The notes: generated by a model not told the origin, from the letters alone. DNA of 61,402 nt from Sphingomonas sp. Leaf412 (GCF_001425405.1 NZ_LMQP01000001.1:699656-761057); one strand, 5' to 3'. Positions 51,755 through 61,397 are shown, numbered from the stretch's first letter. Made by a program: numbers and translations.

Positions 51755-53370
51755 CGCGCGCGGTCCAGCAGCGCGCGCGCGATCACCTTCAGCGCCAGCG
51801 TCTCCTCCGCGCCTTCGAAGATCGACAGGACGCGTGCGTCGACGAACAGGCGGCTGACCGCGCTTTCCTCCGCATAGCCCATGCCGCCGTGGATCTGCAC
51901 CGCCTCGCGCGTCACCAGTTCGGCGGAGCGGCACGCGATGAGCTTCGCAAGGCTGGCGTCGACGGGCCGGGCCGCGTCGTCGGTGCCCGCCGCGACCGCG
52001 AAGGCCAGCCGGCGGCAGGCCAGCGCGCGCGCCGCCAGCCGCGCGACCTTCGCCTGCGTCAGCGGCCACGATGCCAGCGGCGCGCCGAACACGCGGCGGT
52101 CGCGGGCATGGCCGATCGCGGCGCGCAGGGCGGCGCGCATCACGCCGGACGCGCGGCCCGCGGTCTGCATCCGTCCGCCCGTCATCCCCGCCATGGTCAG
52201 GTAGAATCCGCGCCCGACGCCGCCCTCCTCCCCGATCACGCAGGCGTCGGGCACGAACCAGCCGTCGAACGACAGGTCGAACGAATGCATCCCGCGATAG
52301 CCGATCGTCGGGATCGCGCGCCCCGCCAGCCGCCCGCCGCCGGGCTGCTCGTGCGCAAAGGCGTGGCCGTCGTCGGACGGCTTCTCGACCATCATCAGGC
52401 TGAGCCCGCGATGCCCTGCCGCGGACCCGGGGGTCGTCCGCGCGACGACCATCAGCACTTCCGCCTTGCCCGCGAAGGTGCACCACGTCTTTGCGCCGTC
52501 CAGCGTCCAGCCGCCCTCCACCTTCGTGGCGCGCAATTGCAACGCGGCGGCGTCGGAGCCGTAATCGGGTTCGGTGATCGCGATGGCGCACAACGGCGCG
52601 CCGCGCGCGATGCGGGGCAGCCAGTGGCGCTTCTGCGCCTCCGTCCCGCCGGCCAGGAGCGCGCGGCTCAATATCTCCGGCCGGGTGATGAGGCTGCCCG
52701 CCGCCGCCAGCGACGCTTCGGACAGCACCTCCGTCACCGCCACCATCGTGGTCGCGGCGGTCGCCTCGTCGCCCGCGACGCCGCCGTATCGTTCCGGGAT
52801 CGACAGCCCGAACGCGCCGAGGTCGCGCATCGGGGCCAGGATCGCCTCCGGCACGGTCAGGTCGTCGCGGTGGATCCCGGCGGCGAGCGGCGCGACGGTG
52901 TGCTGCGCGAAGCGGGCGAAGGTGTCGCGGGCAATGCGCGTGACGTCGTCGAGCGGCGGCTCGTCGATCTCGTCCGTCGCGGCGATCACCGCCGCGCCGA
53001 TGCGTTTCAGCGCGCGCGGTCCCGCGGCCTCGCGCTGCACCCGGTTCCAGTCCGGGTCGCCGCGCAGCGCGGTCAGGACATCCGGCGCGTGATCGATCGC
53101 GCGCGCGATCCCCTCCAGCCGGGCGAGCGCGGACTGTCCCGCCTCGACCGCGAACAGCAGGGCCAGGTCGTGCGCCAGCCCGTGGCGCGCCGTCAGCCCC
53201 GCGGTCGCCGCGCGCAGTTCGGCGACGGCCCAGGCGAGGTCGAACGCCTCGATCTGCACGTCGTCGGCTCGCCCCCCGCAGGCGTGCGCCAGCGACGCGG
53301 CGACGGCATCGGCCTCGACCGCCAGGGCGGCGAGCCAGCGGTCCGCCTCGTGACCGGGATCCGGCGTCAT
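51751..53370 (-). CDS. Acyl-CoA dehydrogenase with long N-terminal extension
   Basis: A 539-residue enzyme, about 150 residues longer than ordinary acyl-CoA dehydrogenases because of an N-terminal helical extension. FAD-domain marks are LAGGTEAQKRHWLPRIARG, ITEPDYGSDAAALQLRA and IGYRGMHSFDLSFDGWFVP. The catalytic Glu lies in SIFEGAEETLALKVIARALL. Length and these motifs fit the (2S)-methylsuccinyl-CoA dehydrogenase branch, which makes mesaconyl-CoA; this is from family knowledge, not a search. It overlaps both neighbours by four bases (ATGA upstream, GTGA downstream). Confidence 0.88.
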   Translation of the reverse strand: MTPDPGHEADRWLAALAVEADAVAASLAHACGGRADDVQIEAFDLAWAVAELRAATAGLTARHGLAHDLALLFAVEAGQSALARLEGIARAIDHAPDVLTALRGDPDWNRVQREAAGPRALKRIGAAVIAATDEIDEPPLDDVTRIARDTFARFAQHTVAPLAAGIHRDDLTVPEAILAPMRDLGAFGLSIPERYGGVAGDEATAATTMVAVTEVLSEASLAAAGSLITRPEILSRALLAGGTEAQKRHWLPRIARGAPLCAIAITEPDYGSDAAALQLRATKVEGGWTLDGAKTWCTFAGKAEVLMVVARTTPGSAAGHRGLSLMMVEKPSDDGHAFAHEQPGGGRLAGRAIPTIGYRGMHSFDLSFDGWFVPDACVIGEEGGVGRGFYLTMAGMTGGRMQTAGRASGVMRAALRAAIGHARDRRVFGAPLASWPLTQAKVARLAARALACRRLAFAVAAGTDDAARPVDASLAKLIACRSAELVTREAVQIHGGMGYAEESAVSRLFVDARVLSIFEGAEETLALKVIARALLDRAR

Positions 53371-54215
53371 TCGCTGGCCAGCTCCAGCGTGGCGCGGACG
53401 CCGACATGACCGTCCGCGTTCACGCTCCACAAGGACAGCGACGGCCCGTCGGCGCGCGCGCACAGGCGCAGCGGCTGCCCGGCGAAGGCAGGACGTTGGG
53501 CGCGGAAGGAGAAGCGCACCGGCCGACGACCGTCGACCAGCGGCGTCGCGGCGTCGATCAGCATCGTCGCGATCAGCGGTCCGTGGACGACCAGGCCGGG
53601 ATACCCCTCCGCATCGGTGGCGTAGGGCAGGTCGTAATGGATGCGATGCGCGTTGTGGGTGAGCGCGGAATAGCGGAACAGCATGACCGCATCGGGCGTC
53701 GACGTCGCACGGACCGGGGCCGGGTCGATCGGTTCGGGCGGCGGCGCTACGGGCGTCCCGGCGAGTGGGGCGACGTCGCGATAGACGATGTCCTGCCGCT
53801 CGGTCAGGCAGATCGCGTCGCCCTGCGTCCAGACATGCTCGACCGTCACGAACACCAGGGGGCCGCTGCGCCCGTCCTTGCGCCGCACGTCGGCCACGGT
53901 GGACGTGCGCCGCGCCGGCGTGCCCAAATGTAGCGGGCGCGCGATCGCGATGTCGCTGCCCGCCCACATGCGTCGCGGCAGCGGGACGGGGGGCAGGAAG
54001 CCGCCGCGCGCGGGGTGGCCGTCGACGCCGGTCGCGCCCGGGGCGGGGGGGACGATCGCGTACAGCCAGTGCCACGGCAGGGGCAGCATGTCGCCGACCT
54101 CCCGCCGCCCCAGCACCGCGCCGAGCGCCTGCGCCGGGAAGGGCGCAAGGGGATCGTCGCAGACCTGCTGCGATCCGATCCAGTCCTCCAGCCGCGGCGC
54201 GTCGTCATCGTCCAT
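53367..54215 (-). CDS. MaoC-like/HTD2-type hydratase
   Basis: A 282-residue double hot-dog hydratase. The first half has LPLPWHWLYAIVPP and GGFLPPVPLPRRMWAGSD; the second has the hydratase motif YSALTHNAHRIHYDLPYATD followed by PGLVVHGPLIATMLID. This is the FAS1-like/HTD2 type that includes mesaconyl-C4-CoA hydratase. With the dehydrogenase and CoA transferase it could hydrate a branched or dicarboxylic enoyl-CoA. ATG 54215 is the first start with the family N-terminus (LEDWIGSQQ). First gene of the trio. Confidence 0.88.
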   Translation of the reverse strand: MDDDDAPRLEDWIGSQQVCDDPLAPFPAQALGAVLGRREVGDMLPLPWHWLYAIVPPAPGATGVDGHPARGGFLPPVPLPRRMWAGSDIAIARPLHLGTPARRTSTVADVRRKDGRSGPLVFVTVEHVWTQGDAICLTERQDIVYRDVAPLAGTPVAPPPEPIDPAPVRATSTPDAVMLFRYSALTHNAHRIHYDLPYATDAEGYPGLVVHGPLIATMLIDAATPLVDGRRPVRFSFRAQRPAFAGQPLRLCARADGPSLSLWSVNADGHVGVRATLELASE

Positions 54216-54259
54216 GCCGCGACCTATCGGGCATCCGGGGCGATCGGCCAAGTCGGGGA

Positions 54260-56491
54260 TCATCCCTCCACACGGAAACGGCCCGCGATGCGCGCGCCGG
54301 GCCCGGCATCGACCCACAGGTCGATGTCGCCCGGTTCGACGCGCCACGCACCGTCGGCGGCGACCAGCGCGAGATCGTCATGCGCGATCGACAGCGTCAC
54401 GCGCCGCGTCTCGCCCGCGTCGAGCACGACACGGCGGAACGCCTTCATCTGGCGCGCCGGGCGCGTCCGGCTGGCGACGACGTCGTGGATGTCCACGCGG
54501 ACCAGTGCCGCGCCGCGGCGCGCGCCGACGTTGCGCAGCGCAACGTCCACGACGACCGCCGCGCCGCGCGCGACCGTTGCCGGCACGCGCAGGTCCGACA
54601 GCGCGAAGCGGGTATAGCCCGACCCTGCGCCGAATTCGTACAGGGCGCGGTCGGGTGCGTCGCGCCAGCGGCTGCGGCCGGGCATTGCGGGATCGTCGTC
54701 GGGGGCGGGGCGGCCGGTCGCCTTGCGATCGTACGACCACGGCTGCTGCCCGTCCGCCAGCGGGAAGCTGACGGGCAGGCGCCCCGTCGGCTCCCTGACG
54801 CCGAACAGGATGTCGGCGACCGCGGGCCCGGTCTGCTCGCCCAGGAACCACGTCGCCAGGATCGCGCGCGCGTCGCGCACCGCGCCTTCCAGCACCAGGG
54901 CGCGGCCATGGCGCAGCAGCACGACCATCGGTACGCCCGTCGCCGCGATCGCCTCCGCCAGCGCCTGATGCGCAGGCGGCACTGTGATCGAGGTACGGCT
55001 GTTGCCCTCGCCCGACATGTCGCCGCTTTCGCCGATCGCCAGCAGCACGACGTCCGCCCCGCGCGCCACCGCGGCGGCGCGGGCGGGGTCCGCGCCGTCG
55101 TCGACGACCAAAGCGGGCGCGTGCGCGCGGATGCCGCTGGCCAGGTCGATCCCGTCCGCGGCGTCGCCCGCGAACGACCACGGCCCGTTCAGGTTGGCGC
55201 GGTCGGTGGCGAACGGACCGATCAGCGCGATACGGCGATCGCGCGCCAGCGGGAGCAGGTCGCCCTCGTTGCGCAGCAGCACGATCGATCGCGTCGCGAC
55301 CTCCCGCGCCAGCGCGCGGATCGGCCGCGATCGGGTCTCGCGCCGTTCGGCACGGACATCGAGCGAGCGATACGGATCGTCGAACAGCCCCAGTGCCTCC
55401 TTCAGCGCCAGCACGCGGCGCACCGCGCGGTCGACCGCCGCGACCGGGACGCGCCCGCTGTCGACCAGGGCGGGGAGGTGGCGATTGTACAGCCCGCTCT
55501 GCATGGACATGTCCACCCCCGCCAGGATCGCCAGCCGCGCTGCATCCGCCTCGTCCGCGGCGACGCCGTGCGCGATCAATTCCCGGTCCGCGTCATAATC
55601 GGACACGCACAGCCCGGCGAAGCGCATCGACCCGCGCAGGATATCGGTCAGCAGCCGCCGGTTCGCCGCCGCGGGAATGCCGCCGACATCGGTGAAGGAC
55701 GCCATCGTCGCCGCCGCCCCCGCGGCGAAGGCGGCGGCGAACGGGGGCAGGTACGTTTCGCGCAGTTCCGCGTCACTCATGTCGACCGCGGCATATTCCA
55801 TGCCCCCGCGCACCGCCGAATAGCCCGCGAAATGCTTCGGCGTGGCGGCGATCGCATCGGCGCGGCGCAGGTCCAGCCCCTGAAAGCCGCGGACGCGCGC
55901 GGCGGCGAGCAGGCAGTTGAGATACACGTCCTCCCCCGCGCCCTCCGCCACCCGGCCCCAGCGCTGGTCGCGCGCCACGTCGACGACGGGGGCGAAGGTC
56001 CAGTGCAGGCCGCCCGCGCTCGCCTCCCGCGCCACCGCGCGCGCGGCGCGTTCCGACAGGTCGGGGTCGAACGCCGCCGCCTCCGCCAGCGGGATCGGGA
56101 AGATCGTCCGGCAACCGTGGATCACGTCGGCGGCGAAGACGAGCGGGATGCCCAGCCGGCTGTCCAGCGCCGCCGCCTGCGCCCGCCGCGCGCCCGCGAC
56201 GCCGTACCCGTTGAAGAGCATGCCGACGCGCCCCGCGCGCACGTCCGCCAGCATCGCGTCCGCCCCGCGCGCGTCGACGACGGGATTGAACACCGCGCCG
56301 ACGGGGCGGATCACGTCGTTGAAGCAGCTGAGCTGCCCCGCCTTCTCCGCGATCGTCATCCGCGCCACCAGATCGTCGATCCGACGTACCGCGGCGGGGG
56401 CGGGTCGCACGACGCCCATCGCAAGTAACGCGGCGACGACGTCGCGGCGTGCAAGACGACGGGCAGTCATGATCCCTGCATCGAACGACAT
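54260..56491 (-). CDS. Glycoside hydrolase family 3 enzyme
   Basis: A 743-residue enzyme. The GH3 N-terminal barrel includes MTIAEKAGQL, GIPLVFAADVIHG and ATPKHFAGYSA, with the nucleophile Asp in GLCVSDYDADREL. The C-terminal domain has LLAIGESGDMSGEGNSRT and, at the end, a fibronectin III-like part. The N-terminus RRLARRDVVAALLAMGVV is a twin-arginine-like export signal. Most relatives are beta-glucosidases or xylosidases. ATG 56491 has GGGAG eight bases ahead; ATG 56470 is an alternative. It is divergent from a TonB receptor, suggesting joint control in sugar use. Confidence 0.92.
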   Translation of the reverse strand: MSFDAGIMTARRLARRDVVAALLAMGVVRPAPAAVRRIDDLVARMTIAEKAGQLSCFNDVIRPVGAVFNPVVDARGADAMLADVRAGRVGMLFNGYGVAGARRAQAAALDSRLGIPLVFAADVIHGCRTIFPIPLAEAAAFDPDLSERAARAVAREASAGGLHWTFAPVVDVARDQRWGRVAEGAGEDVYLNCLLAAARVRGFQGLDLRRADAIAATPKHFAGYSAVRGGMEYAAVDMSDAELRETYLPPFAAAFAAGAAATMASFTDVGGIPAAANRRLLTDILRGSMRFAGLCVSDYDADRELIAHGVAADEADAARLAILAGVDMSMQSGLYNRHLPALVDSGRVPVAAVDRAVRRVLALKEALGLFDDPYRSLDVRAERRETRSRPIRALAREVATRSIVLLRNEGDLLPLARDRRIALIGPFATDRANLNGPWSFAGDAADGIDLASGIRAHAPALVVDDGADPARAAAVARGADVVLLAIGESGDMSGEGNSRTSITVPPAHQALAEAIAATGVPMVVLLRHGRALVLEGAVRDARAILATWFLGEQTGPAVADILFGVREPTGRLPVSFPLADGQQPWSYDRKATGRPAPDDDPAMPGRSRWRDAPDRALYEFGAGSGYTRFALSDLRVPATVARGAAVVVDVALRNVGARRGAALVRVDIHDVVASRTRPARQMKAFRRVVLDAGETRRVTLSIAHDDLALVAADGAWRVEPGDIDLWVDAGPGARIAGRFRVEG

Positions 56492-56644
56492 CGGAACGCT
56501 CCCGAAATGATGCGTGACCCGACGGCCACAGTTGATGCAAATCTATTAACCCGTTGAACGATTTCATATCCGCTGCGCTCGACCAAGACTATGTCGTGAT
56601 GGTCAGTTCGTCGCGATTACAGCCGGTCGACTGGGGAGAGAATC

Positions 56645-59239
56645 ATGAGGGTTTCGTTCGGTCGTGGCGCGCGCGTCGCGCTTCTCGCGGGAGTTGCCGC
56701 GCTGCCGTTGCCGCTGTCGGCGCAGACGTCCCCCACGGCCGCGACCACCACGCAGCCGGGCGAGCCCGCGGCGGATACGGCGGGAGAGGACCTGTCGGAC
56801 ATCGTCGTCACCGGCACCACGTCGCGCGACCGCCCGCTCATCACCGCATCGGCGGACATCACGCTGGCGAGCCGCGCCGACATCGACCGGCGCGCGCCGC
56901 GATCGACGGCGGACATGCTCGAACTGGTGCCGGGCATCTTCGTCGAGGGCACCGCGGGGCAGGTGTCGAACAATTATTCCGTCCGCGGCCTTCAGGGCGG
57001 CGGGCAGCGTTTCGTCCAGCTCGAGGAGGACGGCCTGCCGATCCTCTACAGCGGCGGCGGCGCCGACTTCTTCTTCGATCAGGACCTGACGATCGACCGG
57101 CTGGAAGCCGTCAAGGGCGGCTCGTCGGGCGTGCTGACCGTCAACGGCGCGGGCGCGACGATCAACTTCATCTCCAAGCGGCCGAATTTCACCCGCACGG
57201 AGGCGATGGCACGCGTCACCGCGTACGATTACGGCATGAAGCGCGCGGACTTCTATTATTCCGCGCCGTTGACCGACAAGCTGGCGTTCAACGTCGGCGG
57301 TTACGTTCAGTCCAACCCCGGCGTGCGCGACAATCCGTTCGACTATGCCGGCTGGCGGCTGAAGGGGGCGCTGGAATACCGGTTCGACGACGGGGGCTAC
57401 GTCCGGCTCTCGGGCAAGGGCGGCGATGTGGAGAACGCCTTCTACGCGACGCAGCCCTATCGGTTCGAGAACGGCGAGCCGTCGGGCATCCCCGGCCTGG
57501 ACACCCAGTTCGGCAACATCGGCGGCGATGCGTTCCGCAACATCGCGGTACCCGTGTCGACCTTCGCGCACGAAAGCGGCATCCGCCCCTTCCGCGGGCG
57601 CGACGGCATCAAGGCGAAGACGGCGCAGATCCGCCTCGACATCGAAAAGCCGGTCACCGATTCGATCGACCTGTTCGCGCGCGGCCGGTATCTGAAATAC
57701 TCGTACGATTTCAATGGCATCTTCCCCGGTTCCGGCACGGGCAACGCCGGGTTGACCAGTGCAGTCAACTATCTGACGCCCGGCGCGTCGTCGCCGATCA
57801 ACGACCTGTTGCAGCGCGGCGGCAACAACGTCTTCCCGGGCGCCACGCGCTTCGGGATCAAGAACCTGCGCACCGGCACGGTCCTGGGGTCGAACCAGAC
57901 CGCCGAGCTGAACGCGCTGAACGGCAACGGCTTCCTCCAGCGCACGACGCTGAACCACGATTTCATCGACGGCAGGGACTTCGGCCTGAACGTCGGCGGG
58001 CGCTGGGAATATGAGGGCGACAGCGTCAAGAACTCGCTGACCGCGGGCGTGATGTACTACAACGTCAAGCGGGCGCAAGACCAGTCCGCGACCGCCAGCG
58101 TCGTCAACGACGTGCGCTCGAACAGCGACATCTACGACATCGTCGCGCTGGACGCGAACAACAACGTCGTCGGCACGCTGTCCGACAACGGCCTCGTCTC
58201 CTACGGTGACTGGGGCGCGGGCATCCGCGACCGCAAGGATTCGACGGTATCGCTGTACGTCAACGACGAGATCGCGATCGGCGACCTGCGCGTCGACGGC
58301 GGCATCCGCTGGGAAATCGACAATGCGCGTGCACGCGACGGCAACAACGCCAGCGCCGCCAACGCCGCCGCGCGCATCGTGCAGGTTCGCGACGGGGTGT
58401 TCGAGCAGCTGGTGCCCCCCGGAACCGCGGGCGTCCTGCCGACGGTCGGCTCCACCTTCGACGGTACGTACACGACGCGACGCGCGACGCAGCGGAAGGC
58501 GGCGTGGACGGTCGGCGCGAACTACCTCATCACACCCGACTTCGCGGTGTATGCGCGCTACGCCAACGGTTTCCAGACCAACAACGTCGACCCGATCACC
58601 ACGATTGAGCTGTACGAGGCGGGCGTGCGCTATCAATACGGCCGCTTCTTCTCCGGCTCCGCGACGGTGTTCCGGACCAACTTCAACGACCAAAACTATA
58701 ACTTCGCCGATCCGCTGAACCCGTCGCAGCAGACGAACCTGAACGCGGACCTGCGGACGAACGGCGTCGAGATCGACTTCGTCGTGCGTCCGGTCGAATG
58801 GGGCGCGATCAATTTCCAGGGCGTGTTCCAGGATCCCAAGCTGAAGAATTTGCAACTGAACGGCGTCGACCAGGGCGCGGCGTTCGAGGGCAACCGGCCG
58901 GAGCGCACGCCCGCGACGCTGTTCACGGTCACGCCCACGATCACGCTGCCCGACGGCTGGGGCGAGGTGTACGGCCGCTACAAATACGTCGGCAAAATCT
59001 TCGCCGACAACGGCAACGGCGTGGCGCTGCCCAGCTACGGCGTGACCTCGGTCGGCGTCGCACTGAACCTGAGCGACAACATCCAGCTCGCGCTGAATGC
59101 GGAGAATATCTTCGACGTCATCGGCCTGACCGAGGGTAATCCGCGGCAGGGGCAGACGCAGGCGATCACGGACGGCTTCTTCTACGCCCGCGGCATCGTC
59201 GGCCCGACCTATGGCGGATCGCTGACGTTCAAGTTCTGA
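56645..59239 (+). CDS. TonB-dependent receptor of the glycan locus
   Basis: An 864-residue receptor. Signal MRVSFGRGARVALLAGVAAL, TonB box DLSDIVVTG, plug with STADMLELVPGIFVEGTAGQ, YSVRGLQGGGQRFVQLEEDG and AVKGGSSGVLTVNGAGATIN, and a barrel ending in Phe (GSLTFKF). Between a divergent GH3 gene and a secreted glycosidase 75 bases downstream, it should import an oligosaccharide. The 153-base gap to GH3 holds both promoters but no site could be fixed. A strong hairpin separates it from the glycosidase. Confidence 0.92.
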   Translation: MRVSFGRGARVALLAGVAALPLPLSAQTSPTAATTTQPGEPAADTAGEDLSDIVVTGTTSRDRPLITASADITLASRADIDRRAPRSTADMLELVPGIFVEGTAGQVSNNYSVRGLQGGGQRFVQLEEDGLPILYSGGGADFFFDQDLTIDRLEAVKGGSSGVLTVNGAGATINFISKRPNFTRTEAMARVTAYDYGMKRADFYYSAPLTDKLAFNVGGYVQSNPGVRDNPFDYAGWRLKGALEYRFDDGGYVRLSGKGGDVENAFYATQPYRFENGEPSGIPGLDTQFGNIGGDAFRNIAVPVSTFAHESGIRPFRGRDGIKAKTAQIRLDIEKPVTDSIDLFARGRYLKYSYDFNGIFPGSGTGNAGLTSAVNYLTPGASSPINDLLQRGGNNVFPGATRFGIKNLRTGTVLGSNQTAELNALNGNGFLQRTTLNHDFIDGRDFGLNVGGRWEYEGDSVKNSLTAGVMYYNVKRAQDQSATASVVNDVRSNSDIYDIVALDANNNVVGTLSDNGLVSYGDWGAGIRDRKDSTVSLYVNDEIAIGDLRVDGGIRWEIDNARARDGNNASAANAAARIVQVRDGVFEQLVPPGTAGVLPTVGSTFDGTYTTRRATQRKAAWTVGANYLITPDFAVYARYANGFQTNNVDPITTIELYEAGVRYQYGRFFSGSATVFRTNFNDQNYNFADPLNPSQQTNLNADLRTNGVEIDFVVRPVEWGAINFQGVFQDPKLKNLQLNGVDQGAAFEGNRPERTPATLFTVTPTITLPDGWGEVYGRYKYVGKIFADNGNGVALPSYGVTSVGVALNLSDNIQLALNAENIFDVIGLTEGNPRQGQTQAITDGFFYARGIVGPTYGGSLTFKF

Positions 59240-59262
59240 TCCTGTCGGGATCGGATCGTAAC

Positions 59263-59294
59263 GGGGCGTCGCGGCTTGTCGGCTGCGACGCCCC
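59263..59294 (+). terminator. Strong hairpin between receptor and glycosidase
   Basis: GGGGCGTCGC and GCGACGCCCC pair perfectly around a 12-base loop, followed by TGTCGTTT. It ends 20 bases before the glycosidase ATG, so it could attenuate read-through and give more receptor than enzyme. Confidence 0.6.
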
Positions 59295-59314
59295 TGTCGT
59301 TTGAGAGGAAGAAG

Positions 59315-61348
59315 ATGCGCCGTTTCGTCCGTGCCGTCCTGGCCGCCACGCTGATCGCCGGGCCCGCGCTCGCCGCGCCCGACCTGTCGTATCGCGTGAC
59401 CGAGGGGCAGAACATCAACGCGCTGGTGCGGGAGGGCGACGTGGCGGCGCACCTGCTGCTGCGCAACGGCACCGATCCGCGCATCCTGGTCGCCTTTCCT
59501 GCGGGCAACAGTGGCGTCGGCGTGTGGTTCGCGCCGCTGGCGACGCCTGCGACGTGGCGGCTGGAGGAGGCGCCGCGCCCGACGATTGTGACCGCGCCCG
59601 ATGCGACGCGGCTGAACGGGATTGCGGCGACGGCGACGATCGCCGCACCGCGGCTGACGGTGCGGCAGGCGGTGCTGTCGAACGTCCGCTATTTGCGCGA
59701 CTATCAGGCGGTCGGCCAGTTCCCGAAGGAGGTCGCCACCGATGCGGTCGTCGCGGGCGACACGATCACCTGGCATCGCAAGCGGCTGGACGGCGCGCCG
59801 GGGTATCTGCTCCGGCTGCGCGTGCTGGAGGGGCGGATCGACGGCCGCGCGATCGTCGCCGGGGCGGGCGGGCGCATCCGCGTCGCGATCACCGCCGCGA
59901 CGGGAGAAACACCGCTGCACGGCATCGCGCAGCGCGACCTGCTGAACGACCGCGCCGCCACCGATCCCGCGGCGCGCAACGCTTTGGCTTTCCTCAGCTA
60001 TCGCGAGAAGTTCCTGGCGGGGTCGTGGCGGTTCGACACCTATTTCGGGCGCGATACGCTGATGTCGGTCCGCCTGCTGATGCCCGCATTGCGCCCCGCG
60101 GCGATCGAGGCGGGATTGTCCTCGGTTCTGGCGCGGCTGAACGCGGGCGGCGAGGTGGCGCATGAGGAGGGGATCGGCGAGTTCGCGGTGCTCGACAATC
60201 GCCAGCACGGGAAGAGCGGTGACGGCGCGACGTTGGACTACGGCATGGTCGACGACGACTATATGCTCGCGCCCGTTGCCGCCGCCTATCTGCTCGATCA
60301 TGCGGACCGCGCGGGCGCGCGCCGCTTCCTGGATCGCGCGATCCCGGGCGAGGCGCGGCCGGGCGTGTCGGAAACCGCGGGCGCGGCGCTGGTGCGCAAC
60401 CTGCGCTTCGTGATCGCGCAGGCGCAGCCCTTCGCCGCCGCGCCGCGCGCCGCCAACCTCGTCGGCCTCCATGACGGCCGGCTGACGGGCCAGTGGCGCG
60501 ACAGCGAGGAGGGGCTGGGACGCGGCAAATATGCCTATGACGTCAATGCGGTGTTCGTTCCCGCCGCGCTGGAGGCGGGCGCACAACTGCTCGCCGCCGG
60601 GCTGCTCGATCCGTATCTGTCTCCTGCCGACCGCGACGCCCTGACGAAGGCGGCGGGGATGGCGGCGACGTGGCGCGCGCAGGCGCCCGACCTGTTCCGC
60701 GTCAGCACGCCCGCGCGCGAGGCGATCCCCGCGATCCGTCGCTACGCGCAGGCGGTGGGCGTGCCCGCCGCGCCCGCGCTGGCGGCGCTGGGGCGCGATC
60801 CGCTGGTCTATCACGCGATCGCGCTCGACGCGCGCGGGCGGCCGGTGCCGATCGTCAATTCGGACGAGGGCTTCGCCTTGCTCTTCGCGCAGCCCGATCC
60901 GGCGTCGCTGGAAACCTATGTCCGTGCGCTGGCGCGGCCGTTTCCGGCGGGCCTGATGACCGACATCGGCCTGCTGGTCGCCAATCCCGCGCTCGCCCCG
61001 CGCGAGGTGCAGGCGCGCTTCACCCCCGCGGCCTATCACGGTGCGGTGGTGTGGTCGTGGCAGCAGGCGCTGTTCGCCGCGGGGCTGGAAAAGCAGCTCG
61101 CGCGCCGAGACCTGCCCGCGTCGACGCGCGCGGTGCTGACCGATACGCAGCGCGCGCTGTGGCGCGCGATCCAGGCGACGCGCGCGACGCAGAGTTCGGA
61201 ATTGTGGTCCTGGGCCTATCGCGACGGGCGCTACACCGTGGTGCCGTTCGGCGCGGGCAAGCAGGATGTGGACGAATCGAACGCCGCGCAATTGTGGAGC
61301 ACGGTATATCTGGCGGTGCGGCCGCCGCGGGCCAGCCCCCGTCGCTAG
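59315..61348 (+). CDS. Secreted six-hairpin-type glycosidase, family uncertain
   Basis: A 677-residue exported protein with signal MRRFVRAVLAATLIAGPALA. An N-terminal beta-rich part of about 230 residues precedes a helical domain of the (alpha/alpha)6 type. It opens SWRFDTYFGRDTLMSVRLLM, continues with GGEVAHEEGIGEF and DYGMVDDDYMLAP, and has WSWQQALFAAGL near the end. Candidate acids are the Glu pair in HEEGIGE and the Asp cluster in MVDDDY. The layout recalls glucoamylase/trehalase-type clans, but I do not recognise the family. GAGAGGAAG precedes the ATG. It probably acts on the glycan imported by the receptor. Confidence 0.75.
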   Translation: MRRFVRAVLAATLIAGPALAAPDLSYRVTEGQNINALVREGDVAAHLLLRNGTDPRILVAFPAGNSGVGVWFAPLATPATWRLEEAPRPTIVTAPDATRLNGIAATATIAAPRLTVRQAVLSNVRYLRDYQAVGQFPKEVATDAVVAGDTITWHRKRLDGAPGYLLRLRVLEGRIDGRAIVAGAGGRIRVAITAATGETPLHGIAQRDLLNDRAATDPAARNALAFLSYREKFLAGSWRFDTYFGRDTLMSVRLLMPALRPAAIEAGLSSVLARLNAGGEVAHEEGIGEFAVLDNRQHGKSGDGATLDYGMVDDDYMLAPVAAAYLLDHADRAGARRFLDRAIPGEARPGVSETAGAALVRNLRFVIAQAQPFAAAPRAANLVGLHDGRLTGQWRDSEEGLGRGKYAYDVNAVFVPAALEAGAQLLAAGLLDPYLSPADRDALTKAAGMAATWRAQAPDLFRVSTPAREAIPAIRRYAQAVGVPAAPALAALGRDPLVYHAIALDARGRPVPIVNSDEGFALLFAQPDPASLETYVRALARPFPAGLMTDIGLLVANPALAPREVQARFTPAAYHGAVVWSWQQALFAAGLEKQLARRDLPASTRAVLTDTQRALWRAIQATRATQSSELWSWAYRDGRYTVVPFGAGKQDVDESNAAQLWSTVYLAVRPPRASPRR

Positions 61349-61380
61349 CTTCGCTAGGGCCGATCGACATTCAGATTGCG

Positions 61381-61397
61381 GCGTGAGACGCTCACGC
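61381..61397. terminator. Short hairpin at the window end
   Basis: GCGTGAG and CTCACGC pair around a 3-base loop, 32 bases after the glycosidase stop. The downstream sequence is cut off, so its role is open. Confidence 0.35.

Noticed and set aside
53765..56428. An 887-codon plus-strand frame opposite the MaoC-like and GH3 genes
   Set aside because: Antisense shadow; the GH3 motifs on the other strand are unambiguous.
56603..61291. A 1562-codon open frame on the minus strand opposite the TonB receptor and glycosidase
   Set aside because: It is antisense to two clear genes, rich in Arg, Ala, Gly, Val and Asp in the pattern of mirrored GC-rich codons, and has no domain.
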